Positions 35,122-44,105 of a stretch of 64,000 nt of DNA are shown piece after piece. The translations under genes and the position numbers were made by a program. Source of the stretch: Natrinema versiforme (GTDB taxonomy: Archaea; Halobacteriota; Halobacteria; Halobacteriales; Natrialbaceae); assembly GCF_005576615.1 (NCBI RefSeq), contig NZ_CP040330.1, positions 2,976,001 to 3,040,000 on the forward strand. Reading direction: 5' to 3'. Below the pieces are notes generated by a model, which did not search any database, was not told the DNA's origin, and saw only the letters and a list, made by a program, of their open reading frames with translations. Every line of letters starts with the position of its first letter. The stretch's first letter is position 1.

Positions 35122-36150
35122 TCACGACTCGCCCTCGGCCCCGCCGAGGTCATCGACCAGTCGGTAGGTCCGGCCCCGGCGCTCGCCGACGGCCTCGATC
35201 AGGTCGTAGTGGACCATCTTCGTCAGGTAGTTGCGCAGCGTCCGGTTCGTCTTCGGCTCCTCGACGCGGCGCTCGTACTCCGCGTAGAGGTCGCCGGGTT
35301 CGATCTCGCCCGCCTCGTCGATCACGTCGTACAGCACCCGCTGGTGTTCGATCAGCCCCTCGACGGTCTTCCGGCGGATCGCCGTCCGCGCGTCCGGGAT
35401 CGCCGCCTCGAGCACGTCGTCCGTAATCGACGCCGACCCCTGTCGCTCCGCCCGGCGGGCGGCCGACCGGAGGATGCCGATTCCGACGCGGGCGTCCCCC
35501 GACGCGGCGTCGGCGATCGCTCGCAGTTGCGACTCGCTCACCGACGCTGGCTCGAGGGCCTTCGCGGCCCGTTCGGCGAGGATCGCCGCGAGCTCGTCGG
35601 TGCCGTAGCGGTCGAACCGAACCCGCGTCCCGGCGTGCAGTCTCGAGCGTACCCGGTCGTCGAAGCCCGCGAATAGCTCCACCTCGCGGTTGGCGATCAA
35701 GACGGGCGAGACGTGGGAGAGTCGGTGAATGTCGTACAACGCGGCCGTCTCCTCTAACTGGTCGACCTCGTCTAACACGACGACGATCGGCCCGTCATCC
35801 GTCCGGGAGAGTCGCTCGAACAGTTCGTCTTTCGGCGTCGAGCGGTGGACGTCGGTCGCCCGCCCGACCGCCTCGAGGATGCTGTAGAGCACGCGAAACC
35901 GCGTGTACTTCTGCCAGCAGTTGACGTAGGCGACCCGCACCCGCGGCTCCTGTTCGCACAACTGGGCGAGGACGTAGCGAGCGATACAGGTCTTGCCGAC
36001 GCCCGTCGGCCCGAACAGGAACGCGGGGTCCGGCCGTCCGCCGGACAGCAGCGGCTCGAGGGTCTCCGAGAGGTGGGACACCTCGTCGTGGCGGTGGACC
36101 ACCTCGCTGGGCACGAAATCCTCGCGCAGGACGCGGTCGTCGGCGATCAC
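35122..36150 (-). CDS. Orc1/Cdc6-type AAA+ replication initiator family protein
   Basis: A 342-aa AAA+ ATPase of the Orc1/Cdc6 family. GTG start (VIADDRVLREDFVPSEVVHR). Walker A GPTGVGKT, Walker B VVVLDEVDQL, sensor 1 IANREVELF, initiator-type arginine-rich segment near SGDARVGIGILRSAARRAE, and a C-terminal winged helix (LYAEYERRVEEPKTNRTLRNYLTKM). The GTG start is backed by a TATA box 27 nt upstream. A gene-free 1.2 kb stretch lies on its upstream side. Haloarchaea have many paralogs and only some mark origins. Confidence 0.9.
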   Translation of the reverse strand: MIADDRVLREDFVPSEVVHRHDEVSHLSETLEPLLSGGRPDPAFLFGPTGVGKTCIARYVLAQLCEQEPRVRVAYVNCWQKYTRFRVLYSILEAVGRATDVHRSTPKDELFERLSRTDDGPIVVVLDEVDQLEETAALYDIHRLSHVSPVLIANREVELFAGFDDRVRSRLHAGTRVRFDRYGTDELAAILAERAAKALEPASVSESQLRAIADAASGDARVGIGILRSAARRAERQGSASITDDVLEAAIPDARTAIRRKTVEGLIEHQRVLYDVIDEAGEIEPGDLYAEYERRVEEPKTNRTLRNYLTKMVHYDLIEAVGERRGRTYRLVDDLGGAEGES

Positions 36151-36173
36151 ACCGGACCGATTCGTCCTCGATG

Positions 36174-36181
36174 CTAATAAA
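36174..36181 (-). promoter_or_regulatory. TATA box of the orc1/cdc6 gene
   Basis: The minus strand reads TTTATTAG, centred 28 nt upstream of the GTG at 36150. This matches a leaderless transcript and supports that start. Confidence 0.6.
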
Positions 36182-37387
36182 CGACGCCGGGCCGGTTCCG
36201 ATACTTCCGAAACCGAGCGTATTCGATATCGCAGTATGTGGTTTATTGGGTGTATCCGAGGCCGTTTCGGCGGACAACGGCAGCAATCTCGAACGGGGCG
36301 AACAGCGCTCAACAGTAGCGCGCTATCGGATTTTCGGAAACCGGAACCGAAACGTTCTCTCGAGTGTGTCCAGCCGATTCGGACCACCGCCCTGCAGCCA
36401 ACCGATTCGAAAGCCGCCTGATCCCGCTCGAGCGAACCGGCGATTTCGCGACGGCAGTGATACCGCCATCAGCTTGCGACCGAACCGGCTGTCGTCGGAT
36501 CCGGCTCACGCGAAGTGCAAATCGGCAAGCCGAGTCGGGACAGTATCTCCGACTGGACGCGATTCCGGACTCGACACCCACCGAACCTCGACCGTTCACT
36601 GTCGGTGCCGCGGCAGCCGGCTTCGAACGAGCCCGAATCGTGATCGCTGGTAGCTACGAGATTACCGCTTTCCGTCACTGATCGGACCTCTTCGATCGCT
36701 TCCGTACGCAGGACTCGAGTCGACTCGAGCGGAGCCCGGATCTCGACGTCTCACTCCCGGGGTTGCGGGCGAGAAACAGGGGGTTACCACCTCGAGTAGG
36801 AGACTCGAGCCGGATCGGGATATCGCCAGCCAGCGGACAAACAGCTGCAGAAGAGCGACCGAAACCAGCAGTCGAAATCGCGCGCTCTCGAGGTCCGGTC
36901 GCGATCAGTTCGAATTCCGGCCAGTCGCCCATCTCGATAGACCGATCTCGGCTGCGGTTGAGATTACAAATCACGCCCGTCGATACCGCTCGAGTATCGA
37001 CTCGAGTCACACCCACGCCGACGAGTGGTGATCGGCGGAGAGATGCATCAAAAAGCGGAGCGACCGCCGTCCGGTTGATCAGGATCTGCTATGCTCTAAG
37101 CCAGAGTCTCAGCGTCAGCTCCGAGGGTCTGACTCGAAAATCCGAAGAACTCGACACTCCGTAGCGTCGATAAACCGAAATTCGCTATACCAATTTCCCT
37201 CTCGTGCTGACATCGTTTCGATTAGCCGGACCGCGAGCGCTAATCGCCTATTGGCCGGACGCGACGGCCCTCGGCGCGATTCGAAACGGTTCGGGACCGC
37301 GGGCAATCGGTCGCTTCGGCGCGGCCGGACGGCTGCGGCGACCGATACGGATCGCATACTAATGGCGGCAGTCGGTGGGGTCTCGAT
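36182..37387. other. Gene-free 1.2 kb stretch beside orc1/cdc6
   Basis: None of the open frames here has plausible composition or a recognisable motif. The DNA has short AT-rich islands near 36220-36250 and 37080-37200, scattered CTCGAG-containing inverted repeats (for example 36712-36731) and one GAAACAGGGGG (36773-36783) faintly like the G-rich end of a haloarchaeal origin-recognition box. I found no set of repeated boxes, so an origin is only a possibility. Confidence 0.5.
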
Positions 37388-38278
37388 ATGAGCATGTATC
37401 CGACGGGATCGCTCGAGGACGACGTGCAGCGCCGCGTCTACGAGTACGTCGAGCGTAACGGTGCAGTCACGCCGGCCGAGTTGGCGCGATCGATCGAGAT
37501 CGACGACGGCCGCGCCCACTCGAAACCCGCCCGATCGGGTACCTACACGGAAACGGTCGCGCCGGACCCGGACGAGCTCCGATCCTGTCTCGAGGCGCTG
37601 CAGGCCGAGGGCTACCTGACCGAAGTCGACGGGAAGTTCAGGGTGGCACTCGAGGCGACGACGACGGACCTCGAGTGCGGGGACGGGGTCGTTACCATTC
37701 GACCGGCGCGCGAGGAAGACCGGGAGGGCGTCGTCGAGACGATGCGAACGGTCGCCGCGGACGGCACGTACGTCGTCGCCGAGAGCGTCGCGACGGAACT
37801 CGAGCGCGAACCGGCCATCGTCCGGGCCAACGAGGAGCGCTCGCGGGTCTGCTTCGTCGCGGAGTTCGAGGAGGGGACGGACGAAGAACGGGACGAAAGC
37901 GATGCGGACGAGGCTGGCACCGGAAGCGAGGCGGAGGTCGACTCGAGCGGAACGGGCGGGCACGGGAGAGGTGAAATCATCGGCTGGCTCCATCTCGACG
38001 CGCCCGAACTGTCGTCGCTCCGTCACACCGCCGAGGTAACCGTCGGCGTCGATCCCGCGTTCCGGCGGCAGGGCGTGGGCTCGTCGCTGCTCGAGTACGG
38101 CCTCGAGTGGGCCGCTGGTGCGGGATACCAGAAGGTCTACCAGAACCTTCCGGGGACGAACGAGGCCGCGATCGAGTTCCTCGAGGACAACGGCTGGCAG
38201 CGCGAGGGCGAACACGAGGGCCAGTACTGTCTCGAGGGCGAGTTCGTCGACGAGATCATGCTCGCGACGTGGCCCTGA
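37388..38278 (+). CDS. GNAT acetyltransferase with N-terminal winged-helix segment
   Basis: A 296-aa protein. Residues 8-90 (LEDDVQRRVYEYVERNGAVTPAELARSIEID and a wing ending GKFRVAL) look like a winged helix. Residues 98-290 form a GNAT domain: VVTIRPAREEDREGVVE, then GVDPAFRRQGVGSSLLEYGLEWA (acetyl-CoA pyrophosphate loop RRQGVG) and NLPGTNEAAIEFLEDNGW. An acidic Asp/Glu/Gly/Ser insertion (about 165-197) interrupts the domain. Such fusions could acetylate proteins or small amines; target unknown. Confidence 0.85.
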   Translation: MSMYPTGSLEDDVQRRVYEYVERNGAVTPAELARSIEIDDGRAHSKPARSGTYTETVAPDPDELRSCLEALQAEGYLTEVDGKFRVALEATTTDLECGDGVVTIRPAREEDREGVVETMRTVAADGTYVVAESVATELEREPAIVRANEERSRVCFVAEFEEGTDEERDESDADEAGTGSEAEVDSSGTGGHGRGEIIGWLHLDAPELSSLRHTAEVTVGVDPAFRRQGVGSSLLEYGLEWAAGAGYQKVYQNLPGTNEAAIEFLEDNGWQREGEHEGQYCLEGEFVDEIMLATWP

Positions 38279-38465
38279 GCCCGGATCTCGAGGGCCAAAC
38301 GGTTCACCCACTCCTGAAAGCGAAGAAACCCTCCCTCCCAGCCGATTTCGGTCCGCCCCCACCGGTCGCTCGTCGCTCTCCGGCGCGTGCCACCGTCGGC
38401 AGGTCGTCGGTTGGAGCGACGACCGAACGGGAATTTTCTTGCCACTCTATCGCATACCGGGTCGT

Positions 38466-38852
38466 ATGGAGGAAATTTCCCTCGGCGTTCCGGAACCGAT
38501 TCTCGATCGACTGCCGGCAGACGACGAGACCGTGGCGGCGGACATGCAGAAGGCCGTCGCGGGCTGGGAGACGCAGTTCAATCGGATCCTCGAGGAGGCA
38601 GCGGACGAACGCGAGGCCGCGGGGCAGGTGCTCGAGGCGATCGACCGGTTCGAGGAGCGCTACGAGACCTACGACGCGTTCGTCCCCGAACTGCGGGCGT
38701 GGGGCCAATCACCGATCTACGCGATCGCGTGGCGAACGCTGTACGCCGACGTGATCGCACAGCTCCACGAACACGACGAGTTGGGCGAGCACCTCGACCG
38801 GGAGCGGAACGCGCGGCTGGTCGAGGACGGGATCCGATTGCAGGATCTGTAG
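38466..38852 (+). CDS. Haloarchaeal helical protein, 128 aa
   Basis: Acidic all-helical protein beginning MEEISLGVPEPILDRLPADDE. Long helices (VAADMQKAVAGWETQFNRILEEAADEREAAGQVLEAIDRFEERY) suggest a coiled hairpin. It has no cysteine and no membrane segment. I do not know the family's role. It follows the GNAT gene by 187 bp on the same strand. Confidence 0.6.
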   Translation: MEEISLGVPEPILDRLPADDETVAADMQKAVAGWETQFNRILEEAADEREAAGQVLEAIDRFEERYETYDAFVPELRAWGQSPIYAIAWRTLYADVIAQLHEHDELGEHLDRERNARLVEDGIRLQDL

Positions 38853-39026
38853 CGGCCGTCGACTGGCTTCGCTCGACTTCCGGACTGGTATCAGGTAGCT
38901 ATGTATTTCTAAATACCTCTAACATCCTGTACTGGCGACTCTATTGATTGTTTTTCGAATCGTGGATATCGAGGTGAAATGTATAGTACAGAAACAGTTT
39001 TGTGGTCGCGCTCGAGAGAAAGAGGT
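38853..39026. promoter_or_regulatory. AT-rich promoter region with short palindrome
   Basis: The stretch is clearly AT-richer than its flanks and holds a perfect inverted repeat GTATTTCTAAATAC (38903-38916) and a TATAGTACA box (38982-38990). It probably drives the 39027 gene. Confidence 0.45.
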
Positions 39027-39512
39027 GTGGCAACGACGATCGACGGGAGTAGTTCGGACGAGGCCGGCGCGGTCGATCTGACGACGCGCATCCGCCGTCG
39101 CGTCCTCCCGGCGCTCCATCGGATCAAGGAACCGCTCGGCGGCTACGCGATCTGTCGCCAACACCCGGCGGAGTACGTCGGGACCGTCAAGCGCGAACTC
39201 GACGCGGTCCGCTCGACGCTCGAGACGTTGGCGTTCGAGTCCGAACCCATCGCGTCGCTGAAGGTCCACGACGACGGGCGGCTCTCGGCGGGTAGCTGGG
39301 TCCGACGCGAGTCGCCGCTGGCGAGGTGGCAACTCCACGTCACGCTGTTTCAGACGGGCGAGGGAGCCGTCGAGGTGTTCGCCCACCGGGAGTACTCGTG
39401 GCTTCGCCATCCCTACAAACACTACACGCAGGCGGGGTGGGATATCGCCGGCGGCGTCGAGCGGATGCGATCGCTGCTGTCGGCACACGGGGTCCCGTTC
39501 TGGATCGAGTGA
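39027..39512 (+). CDS. Haloarchaeal hypothetical protein, 161 aa
   Basis: Unrecognised soluble protein. It is Arg-rich near the N-terminus (LTTRIRRRVLPALHRIKEPLGG) and has strands ASLKVHDDGRLSAGSWV and WQLHVTLFQTGEGAVEVFAHREYSW, then a helix AGGVERMRSLLSAHG. GTG 39027 is preferred since the 16 residues from ATG 38979 overlap promoter-like DNA; the latter is possible and has GAGGTGA next to it. Confidence 0.55.
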   Translation: MATTIDGSSSDEAGAVDLTTRIRRRVLPALHRIKEPLGGYAICRQHPAEYVGTVKRELDAVRSTLETLAFESEPIASLKVHDDGRLSAGSWVRRESPLARWQLHVTLFQTGEGAVEVFAHREYSWLRHPYKHYTQAGWDIAGGVERMRSLLSAHGVPFWIE

Positions 39513-39572
39513 GCGATTGCACCCGAGGTACCCATCCCAAGCGTTCAACTGCCGGGACTGAGTAGGGAGCGC

Positions 39573-39923
39573 ATGGAGTTCGCTGTCTCTCGTGCGGGGA
39601 CGACGCTCGTCACCCTCCACGGCGGGTCCGACACGACCGCTTGCGACGAGGCGACGACGGAACTCGCGGCAACCTTCGAGTCCCTCACAGCGGAGGGGCC
39701 GATCACGGACTGGGATATCGCCGATGCGGACGTGTACGAACACCTGACCGGCCCGTTCGATCCGTACACCATCGTACTCGAGTTTTCCGTGACGGTGGTC
39801 GTCGAGGCCGACGACGCCGACGAGGCGACCGACCGCGGCGCGAGTGCGATCGACGAGGCGCTCGAGGACGCGGGCGTCGAGTCAGTGTCGTACGCGTCGC
39901 CGCCGACGGCGTCGGCGGACTGA
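39573..39923 (+). CDS. Haloarchaeal hypothetical protein, 116 aa
   Basis: Acidic alpha/beta protein beginning MEFAVSRAGTTLVTLHGGSD. A central strand YTIVLEFSVTVVVEADDADEA followed by a helix GASAIDEALEDAGVESVSY gives a ferredoxin-like or ACT-like impression. The two cysteine-free halves show no catalytic motif. Function unknown. Confidence 0.6.
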   Translation: MEFAVSRAGTTLVTLHGGSDTTACDEATTELAATFESLTAEGPITDWDIADADVYEHLTGPFDPYTIVLEFSVTVVVEADDADEATDRGASAIDEALEDAGVESVSYASPPTASAD

Positions 39924-40004
39924 GAACCGCCCGCGCTCGGAACCCGGCTACGGAGCCGACGGTTCACCGCCCGGACTTATGTCGTCCGGACACGAGTGTG
40001 ACGT

Positions 40005-40283
40005 ATGGACATCGACCTCCGGTTCTTCGCCACCTTTCGGGAGGCCGTCGGGGAGAAAGAGCGGACGCGAACGGTCGACGACGACGCGACCGTCGGCGAC
40101 GTGCTCACCGCGCTCGAGGGCGAGTACGACGGGCTCGAGGGACAGTTGCTCGAGGACGGGACGATCCGGCCCCAACTGAGCGTGTTGAAGAACGGCCGCA
40201 ACGTGGTGCACATGGAAGGCGTCGACACGACGCTGGCGGAGGGCGACGTGGTGTCGGTGTTCCCACCGGTCGCGGGTGGATAG
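40005..40283 (+). CDS. samp1: Ubiquitin-like small modifier SAMP1 / MoaD family
   Basis: A 92-aa beta-grasp protein (MDIDLRFFATFREAVGEKER) ending in the diglycine VAGG needed for adenylation by the E1-like UbaA. In haloarchaea SAMP1 is both conjugated to proteins and acts as the MoaD sulfur carrier for molybdopterin. Segments LSVLKNGRNVV and AEGDVVSVFPPVAGG are typical. The aldehyde:ferredoxin oxidoreductase at 45737, a molybdopterin/tungstopterin enzyme, is about 5.5 kb away. Confidence 0.88.
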   Translation: MDIDLRFFATFREAVGEKERTRTVDDDATVGDVLTALEGEYDGLEGQLLEDGTIRPQLSVLKNGRNVVHMEGVDTTLAEGDVVSVFPPVAGG

Positions 40284-40355
40284 CGGAGTGGCGGATTCGG
40301 TTTGACGAGAGACGCGACCACTATGTTTTTTACAGACAAGACCGATTGCTGATCT

Positions 40356-40565
40356 ATGCTCGACGATCTCCTTCTCCTCCCGTTCGAAGCCGCGGTCGAA
40401 TGGGCCGTCGGTCGGACGGAAGACCAAACGGTGATCCAGCAGCTGTGTCTGTTCTTCGGCATCGTCTTCGCGTTACTTGCGGTCGTATTGGCGGTTGTTA
40501 GCGGCCCGTTGTACGGACTCGCCGCGGGCATCATCGCGGTCGCACTGCTGTACTACGGCGCATGA
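40356..40565 (+). CDS. Small membrane protein, 69 aa
   Basis: It starts MLDDLLLLPFEAAVEWAVGR and has two membrane helices (about 30-47 and 50-67) ending YYGA. A run TTTTTTA is centred 28 nt before the ATG and fits a leaderless start. Function unknown. Confidence 0.65.
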   Translation: MLDDLLLLPFEAAVEWAVGRTEDQTVIQQLCLFFGIVFALLAVVLAVVSGPLYGLAAGIIAVALLYYGA

Positions 40566-40656
40566 TCGGAGCCGAAATGCGAGTGAATCGGCTTGATCCC
40601 CCTCGTCCGCGGGCGGTTTCGAGAACGATTTACGCGTCCTTGGACTGTAACCGAAC

Positions 40657-41448
40657 GTGACGGGATTCGACGGCAGCGACGCCGATCACGACCCCGGCGA
40701 CCCCGCCGGCCGGGCGACGGACGAACCGGTCGCGGAGAGCCGAGCCCCAGCCGACGAACGCCAGCCGGTCACGTTCAGCCGGGAGGGGATCCGCGCCGGC
40801 CTCCTCACCTGTCTCCCGGTCGCCGTCGGCGTCGGCGGCTACGGCGTCGCCTTCGGCATGCTCGCCCGCCGGGCCGGGCTGAGCGTCGCCGAGGCGGCGC
40901 TGATGAGCGCGACCGTGCTCGCCGGTGCCGCCCAGATCGTCGCCGTCGAGCTCTGGGCGGAGCCGCTCCCGGTCGCGACGATCGTCCTCACGACGCTCGC
41001 GATCAACCTGCGCTACTCGCTGATGGGGGCCGCGCTGGGCCCGTGGCTCGAGCGGCTCTCGCCGGGCCGGAGCTACGGCAGTCTGCTACTGATGGCAGAC
41101 GAGAACTGGGCGCTGACGATGCGCGACCTCAAGTCCGGCAGCGGACGCGGCGCGTTCCTCCTCGGAACCGGTATCGCGATGTGGTGTTTCTGGGTCGCGT
41201 CGACGATCCTCGGCGCGGCCGCCGGCGGCGTGATCGGCGATCCGGCCCGCTACGGCATCGATTTCGTCCTCGCGGCGGTATTCGTCGCGCTCGCAGCCGA
41301 ACTCTGGGAGGGGCGCTCGACGCTGGTGCCGTGGCTCGTCGCGCTCGCGACCGCGGTCGCGGCCGCGGAACTCGTTCCGGGCCGGTGGTACATCCTGCTC
41401 GGCGGCCTCGCGGCCGCTGCCGTCGAGGTGATCCTCCATGATCGCTGA
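40657..41448 (+). CDS. azlC: AzlC family branched-chain amino acid exporter, large subunit
   Basis: A 263-aa membrane protein with a long acidic N-terminal tail (residues 1-45, MTGFDGSDADHDPGD) and about six membrane helices. Family segments are VGVGGYGVAFGMLARRAGLS, LAGAAQIVAVELWAEP and NLRYSLMGAALGPWLERLSPG. It forms a two-component amino-acid exporter with AzlD, whose gene overlaps its 3' end by 11 bp. GTG start; an internal ATG would cut into the first helix. Confidence 0.9.
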   Translation: MTGFDGSDADHDPGDPAGRATDEPVAESRAPADERQPVTFSREGIRAGLLTCLPVAVGVGGYGVAFGMLARRAGLSVAEAALMSATVLAGAAQIVAVELWAEPLPVATIVLTTLAINLRYSLMGAALGPWLERLSPGRSYGSLLLMADENWALTMRDLKSGSGRGAFLLGTGIAMWCFWVASTILGAAAGGVIGDPARYGIDFVLAAVFVALAAELWEGRSTLVPWLVALATAVAAAELVPGRWYILLGGLAAAAVEVILHDR

Positions 41449-41758
41449 GGGGGCCCTCGCGCTCGATCCGCTCGTGGTCGGCGTCATCCTCGCCATGGCG
41501 CTCGTGACCGCGCTCACGAAGGTCGGCGGGCTCTGGGTCCTGCGCCGGATCGAGGTGAGCGAGCGACTCGAGGCCGGGCTCTCGGTCCTGCCGGGGGCGA
41601 TCGTGATCGCGATCCTCGGGCCGGAACTGGCCGCCGGCGGGCCGGCGGAGTGGGGCGCAGCCGGTGTCGTCTTGCTGGTCATGTGGCGAACCGAGAGCAT
41701 CCTGCTGTCGCTCTGTGGCGGCGTCGGGGCCGTGGTCCTGTTCCGGGCGCTCGTCTAG
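41438..41758 (+). CDS. azlD: AzlD family branched-chain amino acid exporter, small subunit
   Basis: A 106-aa protein with four hydrophobic helices. ALVTALTKVGGLWVLRRIEVSERLEAGLSVLPGAIVIAIL is the AzlD signature region. It overlaps azlC by 11 bp, so the two are translationally coupled partners. Confidence 0.88.
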   Translation: MIAEGALALDPLVVGVILAMALVTALTKVGGLWVLRRIEVSERLEAGLSVLPGAIVIAILGPELAAGGPAEWGAAGVVLLVMWRTESILLSLCGGVGAVVLFRALV

Positions 41759-41823
41759 CGAGGGCAGTCGGTCCCCGTTACCGCCGAACGCGAATTTATC
41801 CGTTCGGGCGTCGAATCACGGAT

Positions 41824-42084
41824 ATGGCAACGCGTGTCGAGCGCTCCTTTCGCGGCATCTCCGAGCGGCTCGCGATCCGCTACCTGACGAATCTGGGCGG
41901 CGAGCAGGTCGCGGACGATACCGTCGAGGGCGCGGACTGGACGGCGACGCTCTCCTCGGAGCAGGTCGGCGTCGGCCCCTCGTTGAAACTGACCGAGGTG
42001 ACGATCGCCTTCGAGGGCGACGATGACACCCTCGAGCCGCTGGTCGAGCGGTTCGCACAGAAGGCGATGCGCGCGGGTGGCTGA
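41824..42084 (+). CDS. Haloarchaeal hypothetical protein, 86 aa
   Basis: Small alpha/beta protein beginning MATRVERSFRGISERLAIRYL. Residues 31-67 form strands (WTATLSSEQVGVGPSLKLTEVTIAFEGDDD), then a helix (LEPLVERFAQKAMRAGG) with a GG end. It shares the TGATG overlap with the next gene, so the pair is an operon. Function unknown; the GG end is probably incidental. Confidence 0.65.
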   Translation: MATRVERSFRGISERLAIRYLTNLGGEQVADDTVEGADWTATLSSEQVGVGPSLKLTEVTIAFEGDDDTLEPLVERFAQKAMRAGG

Positions 42085-42518
42085 TGGCGGGCGACCCGAT
42101 CGAGGGGCAGGTGCTCGTGCTCACCGCCGCCAAGGCGAGCGTGCCGCCGACCAGACTACCCGACCTCATCGAGCGCGCACAGGCGGTGCTGGGACCGGCC
42201 CGCGAGCGATACCGCCGCGAGTACGAACGGCTCTACGCGGACGACGACCTCGAGGTGTTCCTCGTCGACTGGGGCCACTGGGAAGAGATCGGCGAGGAGA
42301 TCGACGTGACAGAGCGAGAACTGTCGGCGATCCGCCGCGCACACGAGGAACAACTGGTCAAAATCGGTCGGCGAACGGACCGCGAAGACGAGTTCGAGAC
42401 GGCCCTCGAGATCCGGGAGCCGATCGTCATCGGAACGAGCGATGTGGAGTCCGCCGGTGGCGACGGCGACGAATCCGCCAGTAGCGGCGACGGGGACGAC
42501 CTCGAGTCGCCGGACTGA
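42084..42518 (+). CDS. Haloarchaeal hypothetical protein, 144 aa
   Basis: Charged soluble protein beginning MAGDPIEGQVLVLTAAKASV. A helical, Arg/Glu-rich middle (PARERYRREYERLYADD) precedes a DWGHWEEIGEEIDV segment, and the last 30 residues are a disordered Asp/Ser/Gly tail. Its ATG overlaps the preceding stop by one base, making the two genes functionally linked. I do not recognise a domain. Confidence 0.65.
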   Translation: MAGDPIEGQVLVLTAAKASVPPTRLPDLIERAQAVLGPARERYRREYERLYADDDLEVFLVDWGHWEEIGEEIDVTERELSAIRRAHEEQLVKIGRRTDREDEFETALEIREPIVIGTSDVESAGGDGDESASSGDGDDLESPD

Positions 42519-42663
42519 ACGGCGGGCGATCCCGTCTTCCGCTCCGCTCGCATCGCTGGCCAGCCAGCAGCGCGCCGACGTGCCACCGGCGACGCGCCGC
42601 CGGGTCTCGCGGTCGATGGCAACTATAATGGTCACGTTTCACCTTTGGCAAACCACTGAGACG

Positions 42664-43116
42664 ATGGCCATCGACCAGGAAACCGAGATGACGGACGCGG
42701 AGATCGACGACTTCCTCAGCCGTCACGAGACGGGGGTGTTGTCGCTCGCGCGCACGGACGAACCCTACGCGATCCCGATTTCGTACGGCTACGACGACGA
42801 TGCCCGTGAGTTCTACATGCGGATGGTATCGACGCCCGAGAGCGAGAAGCGCCAGTTCCTCGAGTCGGAGCCCGAAGCACGACTCGTCGTCTACGACGAA
42901 GCCGACTCGACCTACCGGAGCATCATCGCCACGGGAGACCTCGAGAGCATCGAGCCGTCGGCACTGACGCCGGACGAAATCGCCCAGTACGGGGATGCGA
43001 AGCGGCCGCTGTTCGAGATCTGGGCCGAGGGGAAAGACGCGCTGAATATCGAACTCTACCGTCTCGTGCCGTCGACGCTCAACGGGCGGCGGACCGAAGT
43101 CGATCGCGAGGAGTAA
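42664..43116 (+). CDS. Pyridoxamine 5'-phosphate oxidase family flavin-binding protein
   Basis: A 150-aa split beta-barrel protein. MTDAEIDDFLSRHETGVLSLARTDEPYAIPISYGYD is the common start of PPOX-like proteins; YMRMVSTPESEKRQFLE and RLVVYDEADSTYRSIIATG follow. These usually bind FMN, F420 or haem-related cofactors. It lacks clear F420-specific features; the paralogous type at 55269 is the F420 class. It stands alone. Confidence 0.82.
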   Translation: MAIDQETEMTDAEIDDFLSRHETGVLSLARTDEPYAIPISYGYDDDAREFYMRMVSTPESEKRQFLESEPEARLVVYDEADSTYRSIIATGDLESIEPSALTPDEIAQYGDAKRPLFEIWAEGKDALNIELYRLVPSTLNGRRTEVDREE

Positions 43117-43152
43117 GTTCTCGAGGACGGTCGGAATCGACGGCGACCGCCG

Positions 43153-43302
43153 CTAGCTCGTCTGCTGTTCCGTAACGAACGCCGAGGAGGTAACCGACGC
43201 TCCACAGACCGGACAGCCGTGGGTGAGCGTAGCCTCGCGCATCGATTCGTTGACCTCGATCTCCTGCCCGCACTCCGGGCACGTGAACTCGTATCTGCTC
43301 AT
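43153..43302 (-). CDS. Small zinc-ribbon protein, 49 aa
   Basis: A complete short gene: MSRYEFTCPECGQEIEVNES, then HGCPVCGASVTSSAF and the end EQQTS. The paired CPxCG knuckles are a zinc ribbon of a family widespread in haloarchaea. A TATA element is present upstream. Function unknown, probably protein or nucleic-acid binding. Confidence 0.75.
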   Translation of the reverse strand: MSRYEFTCPECGQEIEVNESMREATLTHGCPVCGASVTSSAFVTEQQTS

Positions 43303-43355
43303 GTCAGGGGTCAGTCGTGTGAAACGTCGGTCGTCTACCGTCTAGCTGTACGTCC

Positions 43356-43366
43356 AGTATATATAG
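43356..43366 (-). promoter_or_regulatory. TATA box of the 43302 zinc-ribbon gene
   Basis: AGTATATATAG is the strongest TATA-like run nearby, about 58 nt before the start, so a short 5' leader of about 30 nt is predicted. Confidence 0.5.
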
Positions 43367-43445
43367 GGTTGCGGTTCGGTGCCGTCGGTCTGTAGGTCCC
43401 GATACGTTCATGTGCCTCGAGACCACGCTCGCCTCGAGCGGCCGA

Positions 43446-44105
43446 TCACTCGTGGTCCAAGATGGCGTCCAGCAGCTTCGTCTGGGCCGCCGCGAGGTGT
43501 TCGGTGAACGTCGTCCCGGTGATGTCGAGTTCGTCGGCGACCTCGCCGGCGTTGGCTCGCTTGGGGTGTTCGAAATAGCCCATTCGGTGGGCCGTCTCCA
43601 AGACCTCCGTCTGGCGATCAGTCAGCGTGCTCCGATCGACGAAGACGAGGTTGCGCTCGTTGTGGTCCTGTTGGGACTGGAGCAGCCGCTGGACGTCGAG
43701 GTTCGCGTAGCGGTCGCGTAACTCGCCGATGACCGCCTGCAGCCCGTGCATATCCGGGGCGTGAAAGGTCAGGTACAGCGCCGCGCCCTGCGTACGGACG
43801 TCGACCACCGGACAGTCGTGTTCCTCGATGCACTCGCAGGGACAGCCACATCCGAGTTCGCGCTCGAGCCGATAGACGGAACTCGAGCCGTAGGAGAAGA
43901 TCGGCGAGAGGTCCGCGTCGACGTCGAACTCGTCGGGGTAGCGCTCGGCCTCGAGCATGAACTCCTCGGTCACGCGCTCGGGCGCGGACGGGCTGGTGCT
44001 CTTCGAGACCGAGAGGACCCGGCCGTCGGCCTCCGCCGAGGCCTGCGCGACGACGCAGTCGGGCGGGTCGTCGATCTTCACCTCCGCGCGAATCCCCGAA
44101 GCCAT
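43446..44105 (-). CDS. Bat-type HTH_10 transcription regulator with Cys-rich centre
   Basis: A 219-aa regulator. The N-terminal sensor-like part (MASGIRAEVKIDDPPDCVVAQ) is followed by a cluster ELGCGCPCECIEEHDCPV near residues 95-112 (five Cys and one His), which could bind a metal or respond to redox. The C-terminal HTH_10 domain reads LTDRQTEVLETAHRMGYFEHPKRANAGEVADELDITGTTFTEHLAAA. Met9 of the longest frame (44105) is chosen. The Cys cluster is typical of a haloarchaeal subfamily. Confidence 0.88.
   Translation of the reverse strand: MASGIRAEVKIDDPPDCVVAQASAEADGRVLSVSKSTSPSAPERVTEEFMLEAERYPDEFDVDADLSPIFSYGSSSVYRLERELGCGCPCECIEEHDCPVVDVRTQGAALYLTFHAPDMHGLQAVIGELRDRYANLDVQRLLQSQQDHNERNLVFVDRSTLTDRQTEVLETAHRMGYFEHPKRANAGEVADELDITGTTFTEHLAAAQTKLLDAILDHE

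Noticed and set aside
36182-37387. Small frames of 96-133 aa beside orc1
   Set aside because: Arg/Ser-rich, no motif, overlapping in several frames, no start context; treated as non-coding.
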